From JAPYTY01 sp036338435 (lineage in GTDB: Bacteria; Acidobacteriota; UBA6911; RPQK01; JADFOI01): 64,000 bases of DNA. Location of the stretch: assembly GCA_036338435.1 (NCBI GenBank), contig JAYZCG010000026.1:1-64000 (forward strand). Direction: 5' to 3'. Made by a program: the position numbers and the translations under genes. Below, piece by piece: positions 44,255 through 52,131 of this stretch. Each line of letters begins with the position of its first letter. Position 1 is the first letter of the stretch. Below the pieces are notes generated by a model. It saw nothing but the letters and a program-made list of their open reading frames with translations. It was not told where the DNA came from and ran no database searches.

Positions 44255-45679
44255 TTAAACGTCAATTTCCGGGAGGATAGGGTCGGGTTGGCAGTGTTCT
44301 CGAACTTGGGAGTACCAGTACATGGATCGAAGTGCCTTTATGGCTCTCAGAGTACTTTCGAATACAGGCATATTGAGGCCGTCGATATCGTGTAGCCACT
44401 TCTGTTTTACTTCGCCACCCAAGATGACCGTCAAGAGAGGCTTGTGGGGTTGCTGTCTGCTGGCTGCCTTGTAGATATCACGCATACCATCAAAGTCGGC
44501 ATTGGAAAGAGCCAAGAGGATAACGAGAACTGCGTCGGTATTGTCATCATTAAGGACGGACAGAATCCCTTCCTCATGGACAAGCCTGTTGCCAGCACCG
44601 AGTGATGCCCATAGATCCAGCGGATGTAAAGGTGGTTGCCAGGGAGGGAGGAACTCCTTAATTCTGCTTAGTGTGGAATCGGTAAGTTTAGATAGTTGTA
44701 GTTCGTGATGATGTAATTCATCAGATGCCATAACACCGTTTGCTCCACTAAAGGTTACAATTCCGACACGGTTTCCTCTTGGTAGAGGTAGGTACGAGAA
44801 TGCTTTCATATAGTCAATAAATTCAGGTAAGTCATCAGCGCGAACCAAGCCATACTGGCGGAATGCGTGATCCACTAGCTGATCGTCTACTGCCAGGGAG
44901 CCGGTATGAGAGGCGGAGGCTCGAGCTCCGAGGTCGGTTCGTCCCGGTTTCAGAACTATAATGGGCTTGTCGACCTTAACTTGATTGGCTAAGGATAGAA
45001 AGGAACGTGGACGTTTGAGCCCTTCTAGATGTAACGCTATGACTTTGGTAGAAGGATCCTTCCATGCATATTCAATAAAGTCAGTTTCATCCAAATCAAT
45101 CTTGTTGCCAAAGGCGATGCTTTTGCAGATCCCAATGCGTTGAACTGTTCGAGCCATTAACTCATCGGCTACCGCACCTCCAAAGATACCGGATTGTGCC
45201 GCTAGTGCTATGGGGCCATCCTGCCAACTGGTAAATAGCACAAAACTTGCTACCAAACTGGCCTGCATATTAATGAATCCAATGGTGTTGGGTCCGATGC
45301 AACGAATGCCAGATTTTGCAATCAGTGTGCTTAGCTTGGCCTCTGCCTCTGCTCCTTTCTCCCCAACCTCACTGAATCCTGCAGCAACAATAACGGCGGC
45401 TTTAACCTTTTTTTGCGTGCAGTGTTCAAAAAGATCTTCTATGTATTGTCCGGGTAAGAGAAAAAAGATGAGATCAATGTTGCCCGGGACATCCAGGATA
45501 GATTTATAGGCTACATGGCCCAGGATTTCATCAGCATGAGGATTAATTGGGTAGATTTTACCTTTGTAATCGTTAGAGACAATGCTCTTGAGTAGGACGT
45601 GCCCAGACTTTTCCGGATTTGTCGAGGCCCCAATGACTGCAAGAGATCGGGGTTCTAACAAGGCAGCAATATCGTTCAT
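44255..45679 (-). CDS. CoA-binding acyl-CoA synthetase (ADP-forming), alpha-subunit type
   Basis: A 474-aa protein with the arrangement of the alpha part of ADP-forming acetyl/acyl-CoA synthetases. The CoA-binding Rossmann domain opens with LEPRSLAVIGASTNPEKSG (residues 8-26). The succinyl-CoA ligase-like domains carry IRCIGPNTIGFIN near 125 and AQSGIFGGAV near 161. The phospho-histidine is probably H258 in SASHTGSLA. The ATP-grasp beta part is neither fused nor adjacent, so it needs a partner from elsewhere or has another role. The next gene downstream on this strand is the DUF2911 gene, 83 bp away. Confidence 0.84.
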   Translation of the reverse strand: MNDIAALLEPRSLAVIGASTNPEKSGHVLLKSIVSNDYKGKIYPINPHADEILGHVAYKSILDVPGNIDLIFFLLPGQYIEDLFEHCTQKKVKAAVIVAAGFSEVGEKGAEAEAKLSTLIAKSGIRCIGPNTIGFINMQASLVASFVLFTSWQDGPIALAAQSGIFGGAVADELMARTVQRIGICKSIAFGNKIDLDETDFIEYAWKDPSTKVIALHLEGLKRPRSFLSLANQVKVDKPIIVLKPGRTDLGARASASHTGSLAVDDQLVDHAFRQYGLVRADDLPEFIDYMKAFSYLPLPRGNRVGIVTFSGANGVMASDELHHHELQLSKLTDSTLSRIKEFLPPWQPPLHPLDLWASLGAGNRLVHEEGILSVLNDDNTDAVLVILLALSNADFDGMRDIYKAASRQQPHKPLLTVILGGEVKQKWLHDIDGLNMPVFESTLRAIKALRSMYWYSQVREHCQPDPILPEIDV

Positions 45680-45733
45680 GTCAATGGGTGACTATTTTCC
45701 AATTGAACTTCAAGTCAGCAGAGGTATCACAAA

Positions 45734-46480
45734 CTAGTGCATTAGCTGACCACCGTCGATATTGAGGGTCTGGCCGGTAATGAAGTCAGCCTGAGCTGAA
45801 GCCAAAAACATCACCGCCCCGACCAAATCTCCAGGTTGTTGCTGGCGGTGAATGGAGCGAGCCGTAATTCTTGATTCTAACATCTCTTCTGAATAGTGGG
45901 CCTTTACACCTTCTGTAGAGGTCAGGCCAGGGGTAATGGCATTAACCGTAATACCTTCGGTCCCAATTTCTCGAGCTAGTGCACGTGTAAAGCCGATCGC
46001 CGCTCCCTTGGAAGTCACATAGTGTAGAATTCCGGGAACACCGCTCAGAGAGGTATTTGAAGATAGATTGACAATGCGTCCCCATCCATTCTCTTTCATG
46101 TATGGGACCACCGCTCGTGCCGCCAGAAAATAGCCTTTAACGTTAACTGCCATCACCTTATCCCACTCTTCCACTGGGATTTGATCCCAAGGTTTCATTG
46201 GAAGAATTGCTGTCCATAGAGATGCGTTGTTGATAAGGACGTCAATTCGACCAAATGCATCATGAGCGGCCTTAGCCATTGCCTTGGTACTAGATTCATC
46301 CGCTACATCAGTGTGGACGGCAAGCCCATCAATTTCTTTTGCAACAGTTTCCGCGGCTTGGTCTGCGATATCAGCCACTACTACTTTGGCACCGGCCTCG
46401 GCGAAACCTCGCGAAAAAGCTTCACCCAATCCGAGGCCCCCTCCTGTTACCACTACAACGCGCCCGTCAAATTCTCCCAT
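45734..46480 (-). CDS. Short-chain dehydrogenase/reductase (FabG-like)
   Basis: NAD(P)-dependent Rossmann oxidoreductase of 248 aa. Cofactor motif TGGGLGLG is at residues 12-19, NNAS near 84-87, the catalytic Asn near 113, Ser 140/141, Tyr154 and Lys158. The C-terminus FLASAQADFITGQTLNIDGG is typical of classical SDRs. An Asp at the end of strand 2 (VVADIAD) suggests a preference for NAD. It precedes the acyl-CoA synthetase gene by 54 bp on the same strand. Substrate unknown. Confidence 0.88.
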   Translation of the reverse strand: MGEFDGRVVVVTGGGLGLGEAFSRGFAEAGAKVVVADIADQAAETVAKEIDGLAVHTDVADESSTKAMAKAAHDAFGRIDVLINNASLWTAILPMKPWDQIPVEEWDKVMAVNVKGYFLAARAVVPYMKENGWGRIVNLSSNTSLSGVPGILHYVTSKGAAIGFTRALAREIGTEGITVNAITPGLTSTEGVKAHYSEEMLESRITARSIHRQQQPGDLVGAVMFLASAQADFITGQTLNIDGGQLMH

Positions 46481-46706
46481 TTCTATCTCCTATTCCAAAT
46501 GACATAAACATGCAGCTTAATGAAACATAGGGACTGCTGCGTCCTGAGAGTTGCAACTGTTGGTTTAATTTAGAATGCTCGAAGTTAGTAGACCTTAACG
46601 GGTATGTCAAGGGAAAAGGGGTACTTGTTTTTTGTTTCATTTGAGATATATGTTTAAAGCTAAAGCGATTCTAGACAAATGGCTATAACTTGTCAGGAGG
46701 AATGAC

Positions 46707-47462
46707 ATGCATGTTCAAGGTAAGGTGGCTCTAGTTATGGGTGGAGGAAGTGGAATTGGGCGTGCTTCAGCGCTCGCTCTTGCGCGCCATGGCGCTTCAG
46801 TTGTCGTGGGAGATCTTGTTGCCAAACGGGCGGAAGATGTGGTTCGGGAAATCATAGAAAATGGGTTTACCGCCTTGGGTTCTGAAGTGGACGTAACCCA
46901 ACTCCAGCAAGTAAGTGACCTAGTTGAGAAAACGATTGAGTCATTTGGCCAGATAGACCTCCTGATCAATTCTGCAGGAATCTTCCCTCAGGCCATGGTT
47001 CAGGACCTGGAAGAAGAGGAATGGGATAAGGTGATGGCAGTCAATTTGAAAGGGACATTTTTAACTTGTAGAGAAGTAGTAGGCCACATGATTACCAACC
47101 AAAGTGGAAGGATTATTAATATCTCTGCTGGACATGGGGGCCGAGGCGTTGTCAAAGGTGCCCACTATGCGGCGTCTAAGGCAGGGGTTAACTCCCTGAC
47201 AAAGACCCTAGCTCTAGAAGTGGCTGAGCATGGTATTTTAGTCAATGCTATTGCCCCTGGACCCGTCGATACACCCTTGCCTCGTGGCGGCAGGCTCTAT
47301 ACTGAGGAGGAAAAACAAAAAATGGGGGAGCAACTTCCTCTTGGTAGGATCGGGAGAGTTGAAGATTTGGCATCGATGGTTTTGTTTTTGGCCTCAGATG
47401 ATTGCAAATGGTTCACGGGACAGATTGTTTACCATAATGGTGGGGATCTGATGTTGGGTTAG
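46707..47462 (+). CDS. Short-chain dehydrogenase/reductase (FabG-like), second copy
   Basis: Classical SDR, 251 aa. The cofactor motif reads MGGGSGIG (residues 11-18), with Met where most members have Thr. NSAG is at 88-91, catalytic Ser140, Tyr154 and Lys158 share the spacing of the neighbouring SDR. VVGDLVAKR points to NAD. AGGAGG at 46695-46700 precedes the ATG by six bases. It is divergent from the other SDR across a 226-bp region. Relatives include 3-oxoacyl-ACP reductases and sugar or alcohol dehydrogenases; substrate unknown. Confidence 0.88.
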   Translation: MHVQGKVALVMGGGSGIGRASALALARHGASVVVGDLVAKRAEDVVREIIENGFTALGSEVDVTQLQQVSDLVEKTIESFGQIDLLINSAGIFPQAMVQDLEEEEWDKVMAVNLKGTFLTCREVVGHMITNQSGRIINISAGHGGRGVVKGAHYAASKAGVNSLTKTLALEVAEHGILVNAIAPGPVDTPLPRGGRLYTEEEKQKMGEQLPLGRIGRVEDLASMVLFLASDDCKWFTGQIVYHNGGDLMLG

Positions 47463-47553
47463 CAATGCAAAAGGCTGGTGCTCTGGGCGGGCATCAGGCA
47501 TAATGGTCGGACCCATGGGGGATAAACCATCCCTTTTTCGTAAAGCTGTAGTT

Positions 47554-47988
47554 ATGAAAAGTGTTAGCCAGTTACTGGAAGAAAAGGATTACGATGTATG
47601 GTCAGTATCTCCAGAGAGCTCTATCTTTGATGGCCTCAAGTTAATGGCTGAAAAAAATATTGGTGCGTTATTAGTGGTTGATTCTGGCAATTTAATAGGT
47701 ATTTTTTCCGAAAGGGACTACGCTCGAAAGATAGCGTTGAAGGGGAAAACATCGCATGAGACATCAGTAAGAGAGATCATGACTAAGAAAGTAGCTTCCG
47801 TTAGGCCTGACCAATCTATTCAAGAATGTATGGAACTGATGACAGAGAAGCATATTCGGCATCTACCCGTGTTGGAAAATGAACAGTTAGTGGGAGTAAT
47901 TTCGATTGGTGATGTTGTAAAAGCTGTTATTTCGGAGCAGGCATTTATCATAGAACAGCTAGAGAATTATATCGCAGGTAGTCGGTAG
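47554..47988 (+). CDS. CBS-domain pair protein
   Basis: A stand-alone Bateman module. The two CBS repeats span about residues 10-60 and 75-130 counted from ATG 47554. Recognisable stretches are YDVWSVSPESSIFDGLKLM, NIGALLVVDSGNLIGIFSERDY, VREIMTKKVASVRPDQSI and HIRHLPVLENEQLVGVISIGDVV. Such proteins bind adenosyl ligands and sense energy state. An upstream in-frame ATG at 47503 would add 17 residues without family resemblance. Neither start has a good ribosome site. It follows the SDR gene on the same strand. Confidence 0.87.
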   Translation: MKSVSQLLEEKDYDVWSVSPESSIFDGLKLMAEKNIGALLVVDSGNLIGIFSERDYARKIALKGKTSHETSVREIMTKKVASVRPDQSIQECMELMTEKHIRHLPVLENEQLVGVISIGDVVKAVISEQAFIIEQLENYIAGSR

Positions 47989-48053
47989 TCTTATTTGTTT
48001 GTATCCCAGTCAGTCCCATTGCAGCCAGTAGAGTTGCTAGAAGTTCTATGTCG

Positions 48054-48542
48054 TTAAATTTCCGCAAAAAAGGCCTGTGCCATAAATCCAATCAAGAGCA
48101 TGAGAAATAATGTGAGGGTCCATCGGACGGCTGTAAATCGCCAGCCTAGATAACGCATTTCCCAAACTGCAGTTAATAGGCTCAGACCTGCCCAACCATT
48201 GATCAGGGCAATGGTAGCTCCTAGCCCAATACCCAAATCACGAAAGCTGCTCATTAGAGGGAGGATAACGTAAGGTCCTCCAGAAAAAAGTGTTCCGATA
48301 CCCAAGGCCAGGAGTAATCCACTCCAGGATGAATCGGGACCGATCCAGTTCTGAAGGCCACTCTCAGGAACTAAAATGGTGATATATCCGACGGTTATGA
48401 AAGCTAAAACAAGGAGAGGTAAGGTGCTGCGCAAGGTCAACCATCCTTGCAGAAGGCCTTGCCAATGGCCACCATTTCGCCATCGCGTGTACATCCAAAG
48501 CGCTGTAGCTAGCGCCACCATAATAAGAGTTGCAATATTCAA
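48054..48542 (-). CDS. Half-size permease of the DUF318/ArsP family, second subunit
   Basis: A 162-aa protein with four to five membrane helices. GIGTLFSGGPYVILPLMSS near residue 81 matches the Gly/Pro pore-like motif found twice in normal 300-350-aa predicted permeases (COG0701, DUF318). Here only one copy is present, and the other is in the gene directly upstream. The start overlaps the end of that gene by four bases, so they are co-translated and probably form a heterodimer. Family members include the organoarsenical exporter ArsP; substrate here unknown. Confidence 0.65.
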   Translation of the reverse strand: MNIATLIMVALATALWMYTRWRNGGHWQGLLQGWLTLRSTLPLLVLAFITVGYITILVPESGLQNWIGPDSSWSGLLLALGIGTLFSGGPYVILPLMSSFRDLGIGLGATIALINGWAGLSLLTAVWEMRYLGWRFTAVRWTLTLFLMLLIGFMAQAFFAEI

Positions 48543-49066
48543 GGGTTTAAGCTTTCACGAATGTTTTCTTCTTGGTGTCCTAATAATATTTGAGTTGCAA
48601 AACCCAGGAGGGGAGGCACTAATAGGGTTACAGCAAAGCGTACTAGAGTTAATTTTGGTCCTAGCAGAGCAAATTCAAGTGGTAGGCGGGCTAGAGCCAA
48701 GAGGTTCTTGGCAGAGATGAAGGCAACAACAACTCCTAAGCTAGCACCTGCACGAAAGAGCGCTGTGGCGATGGGATAGTAAACAAAGGGTCCTCCTGGT
48801 ATAAGTGATCCACTAGCACAGGCCAGGAAAATACCTCGCCACCCAGATTTTTTGCCTAGCCATCGTGATACATCTTCCCGGGTCAAAACTACCTGGATGA
48901 GACCGGCAATGAGAAAAGCTGAAAAAAGTAGAGGTGACATCCGCACAAGCGTCCATAGTCCACGGAATAAACCATCTTGAACTAATTCCCATCCTCCTCG
49001 GGTCCAGGACAGACCTGCCAGTAGTAGTACCACACCTGCTAGTATTCGAGTGGTTCGTTCACCCAT
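48539..49066 (-). CDS. Half-size permease of the DUF318/ArsP family, first subunit
   Basis: A 175-aa membrane protein paired with the gene above. Helices near residues 8-22, 45-62 and 78-100 are visible, with ASGSLIPGGPFVYYPIATA near 83 holding the family motif in the same relative place as in its partner. VLTREDVSRWLGKKSGWRG resembles the loop before this motif in full-length permeases. It begins 2 bp after the folA stop, so it is part of the thyA-folA transcript. Function unknown, transport inferred. Confidence 0.65.
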   Translation of the reverse strand: MGERTTRILAGVVLLLAGLSWTRGGWELVQDGLFRGLWTLVRMSPLLFSAFLIAGLIQVVLTREDVSRWLGKKSGWRGIFLACASGSLIPGGPFVYYPIATALFRAGASLGVVVAFISAKNLLALARLPLEFALLGPKLTLVRFAVTLLVPPLLGFATQILLGHQEENIRESLNP

Positions 49067-49068
49067 TT

Positions 49069-49569
49069 TCAGACAGTCGAATATGTTTTTCGGTCATACA
49101 CTATAAAACTGTATGCATAGTCATTATTCTGGTCTGGCTCATGATCTTCCGTCGAGACAAGTTTCCAATCTGATACGTCAAAGTCAGGAAACCGGATATC
49201 TCCCTTGAAATTTGCATGGATATAAGTTAGGTAGAGACGATCGGCAAGAGTAAGCATTTGTCGGTAGATTTCTGCTCCACCAGCAACAAATAGTTCGTCA
49301 TTGTTATCTACTAAGCTCAATGCCTGCTCCAATGAGTGCGCCAACAAAACCCCTTCTGGATGATAGTCCAACTGGCGAGTAACCACTATGGTCGTCCTCT
49401 CTGGTAAAACAAAGCCTATTGATTCAAATGTTTTTCTTCCCATGAGCAGGTGATGCCCTATTGTTAACTGTTTAAATCTCTTGAGGTCAGCTGGAAGTTT
49501 CCAGGGCAGGGAGTTCTGATCTCCAATTACTTGATTGGTAGAGATTGCTGCGATAATGGAGAATCTCAT
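49069..49569 (-). CDS. folA: Dihydrofolate reductase
   Basis: NADPH-dependent reduction of dihydrofolate to tetrahydrofolate, 166 aa. Motifs: SIIAAISTNQVIGDQNSLPWKLPADL (split by the Met20-like loop) at the N-terminus with Asp28-type acid in PADLKRFK, HHLLMGRKTFESIG near 38-51, TTIVVTRQ near 59, and ELFVAGGAEIYRQ near 92-104. It overlaps the end of thyA by four bases, which is the usual coupling because thymidylate synthase makes its substrate. Confidence 0.97.
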   Translation of the reverse strand: MRFSIIAAISTNQVIGDQNSLPWKLPADLKRFKQLTIGHHLLMGRKTFESIGFVLPERTTIVVTRQLDYHPEGVLLAHSLEQALSLVDNNDELFVAGGAEIYRQMLTLADRLYLTYIHANFKGDIRFPDFDVSDWKLVSTEDHEPDQNNDYAYSFIVYDRKTYSTV

Positions 49570-50360
49570 ATGGCTATTGGAGCCCGAATATGTGGGTGGG
49601 GGTTGTAGTTCTCCAAATTAAATTGGGGGTAATCAAACTCGAAAATTGAAGTAACTTGCGGATCTAATTTCATTTGGGGCAATGTCCGTGGCTCTCGAGT
49701 TAACTGGAGTTTGGCTTGGTCGATGTGATTCGAATATAGGTGAATGTCTCCGAATGTGTGAATGAATTCGGCTGCTTTTAATCCGCAATGTTGTGCGATC
49801 ATCATAGTTAATAAGGCATAGGAAGCGATATTAAAAGGTACTCCTAGAAAGATGTCAGCGCTGCGCTGGTAGAGTTGACATGAGAGATGGCCGTTTGCGA
49901 CATAGAATTGGAAAAGACAATGACAGGGAGGCAGTTTCATTCGATCAATATCCTGCACATTCCATGCGCTCACTACATGGCGTCGTGAGTTGGGATTGGA
50001 CTGAATTTGTTCGAGGAGATTACCGATCTGATCGATGTGTTTTCCGTCACTTGTGGGCCAGGAACGCCACTGATATCCGTATACGGGTCCCAGATCCCCT
50101 TCATCATCAGCCCATTCATCCCAGATAGTAACCCCATGGGCGTTAAGGTATTGGACATTAGTATTTCCGGAAAGAAACCATAAAAGTTCGTAGATTATGG
50201 AGGAAAGATGGATTTTCTTGGTGGTTAGTAGGGGAAAGCCTTCCTGTAGGTTAAAACGTAGCTGGTAGCCAAAAACACTGAGTGTTCCAGTTCCGGTACG
50301 ATCATCCCTTCGGATGCCATGGTCAAGAACGTGTTTGAGAACAGTGAGATACTGTTGCAT
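49566..50360 (-). CDS. thyA: Thymidylate synthase
   Basis: Converts dUMP and methylene-tetrahydrofolate to dTMP and dihydrofolate. The length of 264 aa and the numbering equal the E. coli enzyme: Arg21 in DDRTGTGT, catalytic Cys146 in LPPCHCLFQFYV, RSADIFLGVPFNIASYA near 166 and the closing PHPHIRAPIAI. First gene of a compact operon, thyA-folA-permease pair. The 350 bp upstream are non-coding and divergent to lpd. Confidence 0.98.
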   Translation of the reverse strand: MQQYLTVLKHVLDHGIRRDDRTGTGTLSVFGYQLRFNLQEGFPLLTTKKIHLSSIIYELLWFLSGNTNVQYLNAHGVTIWDEWADDEGDLGPVYGYQWRSWPTSDGKHIDQIGNLLEQIQSNPNSRRHVVSAWNVQDIDRMKLPPCHCLFQFYVANGHLSCQLYQRSADIFLGVPFNIASYALLTMMIAQHCGLKAAEFIHTFGDIHLYSNHIDQAKLQLTREPRTLPQMKLDPQVTSIFEFDYPQFNLENYNPHPHIRAPIAI

Positions 50361-50711
50361 GAGCGCATTAAATCACAGACCAACGACATGCATCGCACGC
50401 CAAAAATGTATACTAGGGCTACTGCAAGGATGTAGATATCCGTGGCAGGTCAGGGTGGGAGATCTAGCTAGATTTTTCAAAAGTGTGGTGACGCAAGGGC
50501 ATATGTATAGAGGACTGCTGGCCAGTGCTAAGAACGAACTATTTGCTATATTTCCGAAGCCATTCGTCCTAACTGAGGTAAGTATGTCGTGCCTACTTGA
50601 TGTACTATCACGGCCATCTCTGGGTTGAGGATTTCTTCGCAGATCGGCAGGTTTGCTACTGTGTGATGAAAAGTTTATATTTTCTGAATAACAAGAAGGG
50701 AATTGAAGTTA
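50361..50711. other. Non-coding divergent region between thyA and lpd
   Basis: About 350 bp with no supported gene. A plus-strand frame (50314-50628) crosses it but begins inside thyA and has no ribosome site or family resemblance. The segment must hold promoters for both the thyA operon and lpd-acnA. I see no riboswitch-like fold, tRNA or clear terminator in it. Confidence 0.6.
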
Positions 50712-52121
50712 ATGGCAGGGAAATCGATTGAGACTGATCTAGTAGTTATTGGTGCAGGTCCAGGAGGATACGCTGCAGCCTTTCGCGCTGCTCAATTGGG
50801 AATAAAAACAACCTTAGTGGATTTGCGAGAAAACCCTGGAGGCGCTTGTCTTCACGTAGGATGTATACCCTCAAAAGCTTTATTACATGTAGCACAACTT
50901 CTAAACAATGCGAAAAATGCCAAGCAATTTGGGATCCATTTTAAGGATCCTGAGATTGATTTTGATGCCCTACGAGCGTGGAAAGATGAAGTCATTCATA
51001 GATTAACGGGAGGGCTTGCCAAGTTAGCTGATCTTTGGGGAGTCAATTTCGTGCAGGGGCATGCTACTTTCCAAGACTCCACAACTCTTTGCCTAGAAGA
51101 TAGTGCATTTTCACAGATCAAATTTAAACAGGCCATCTTAGCAATCGGTTCAAGTCCTCTGGATATTCCAGGGATTGAAACTGAAAGTGATATGGTTTTC
51201 AATTCTGTAGACGCTCTAGAGTTCAAGGTAATTCCCGACAGTTTGCTGGTAGTGGGGGGTGGGTATATTGGACTGGAATTGGGAACGGTTTATGCATCGT
51301 TGGGCAGCAAGGTTACCCTGGTAGAGTTGGGGGATGGGCTTCTTCCTGGAGTGGATCGTGATTTAGTCCGCCCATTGGACCAGAAGGTCAAAGGGCTCTT
51401 TGAAAATATTTACTTAAATACTGAGATTGTAGCTTTGCGAGAGACTAATGGAAAATCTAATGTTCAACTTAATAAAAATGGAGGTAAGTTACTACTAGAT
51501 ATAGATAAAATATTAATATCAGTGGGTCGAAAACCTAATTTAAATAATTTGGGTTTAGAGAATGTTAACGTTCAGATTGATACGTATGGATTTGTTCAAG
51601 TAGATGACCAGCAGCGTACCTCAGTTGACAATATTTTTGCAATTGGGGATGTGGCTGGAGAGCCGATGCTGGCCCACAAAGCTACGCGTGAAGGCAAGAT
51701 AGTAGCCGAAGTGATAGCGGGACAAAGAACAAGTTTCGACAATATGGCCATTCCAGCTGTGATTTTTACTGATCCTGAAGTTGCCTGGTGTGGGCTTACT
51801 GAATCAGAAGCCACGAGTCAGGGGCGAGAAGTCAAGGTAGCTCGCTTTCCCTGGTCTGCTTCTGGAAGAGCCCTGACTTTTGGACGTGGAGAGGGTTTAA
51901 CCAAATTATTGTTTGATCCTACAACCGCCCAACTTTTGGGAGTAGGAATTGTGGGAGTTCATGCCGGGGAGTTAATTGCAGAAGGGGTTTTGGCTATTGA
52001 GATGGGAGCTGTTGCTGAGGATATGGCCTCGATTATCCATGCTCATCCTACCCTGTCCGAAACTCTAGGCGAGGGAGCGGAGGTGTTTCTAGGACGATCC
52101 ACCCACATCTACAGAAAATAA
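50712..52121 (+). CDS. lpd: Dihydrolipoyl dehydrogenase (E3)
   Basis: Flavoprotein that reoxidises lipoamide in the pyruvate, 2-oxoglutarate and glycine-cleavage complexes. It has 469 aa from ATG 50712 (an in-frame TTG at 50703 is too close to the AGAAGGG site). FAD fold VVIGAGPGGYAAA is at residues 11-23, redox cysteines C46 and C51 in GGACLHVGCIPSK, the NAD fold VVGGGYIGLELG near 178, and the His-Glu dyad in HAHPTLSETLGE near 445. No E1 or E2 gene is adjacent. It is co-directional with acnA ten bases on. Confidence 0.96.
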   Translation: MAGKSIETDLVVIGAGPGGYAAAFRAAQLGIKTTLVDLRENPGGACLHVGCIPSKALLHVAQLLNNAKNAKQFGIHFKDPEIDFDALRAWKDEVIHRLTGGLAKLADLWGVNFVQGHATFQDSTTLCLEDSAFSQIKFKQAILAIGSSPLDIPGIETESDMVFNSVDALEFKVIPDSLLVVGGGYIGLELGTVYASLGSKVTLVELGDGLLPGVDRDLVRPLDQKVKGLFENIYLNTEIVALRETNGKSNVQLNKNGGKLLLDIDKILISVGRKPNLNNLGLENVNVQIDTYGFVQVDDQQRTSVDNIFAIGDVAGEPMLAHKATREGKIVAEVIAGQRTSFDNMAIPAVIFTDPEVAWCGLTESEATSQGREVKVARFPWSASGRALTFGRGEGLTKLLFDPTTAQLLGVGIVGVHAGELIAEGVLAIEMGAVAEDMASIIHAHPTLSETLGEGAEVFLGRSTHIYRK

Positions 52122-52131
52122 GGTTTACGTG

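Noticed and set aside
48054..49066. Frameshifted pseudogene of one permease
   Set aside because: Both frames have their own start, full helices and a four-base stop-start overlap, which fits two intact subunits.
50314..50628. 104-residue plus-strand frame before lpd
   Set aside because: It starts inside thyA on the other strand, has no ribosome site and no protein-like features.
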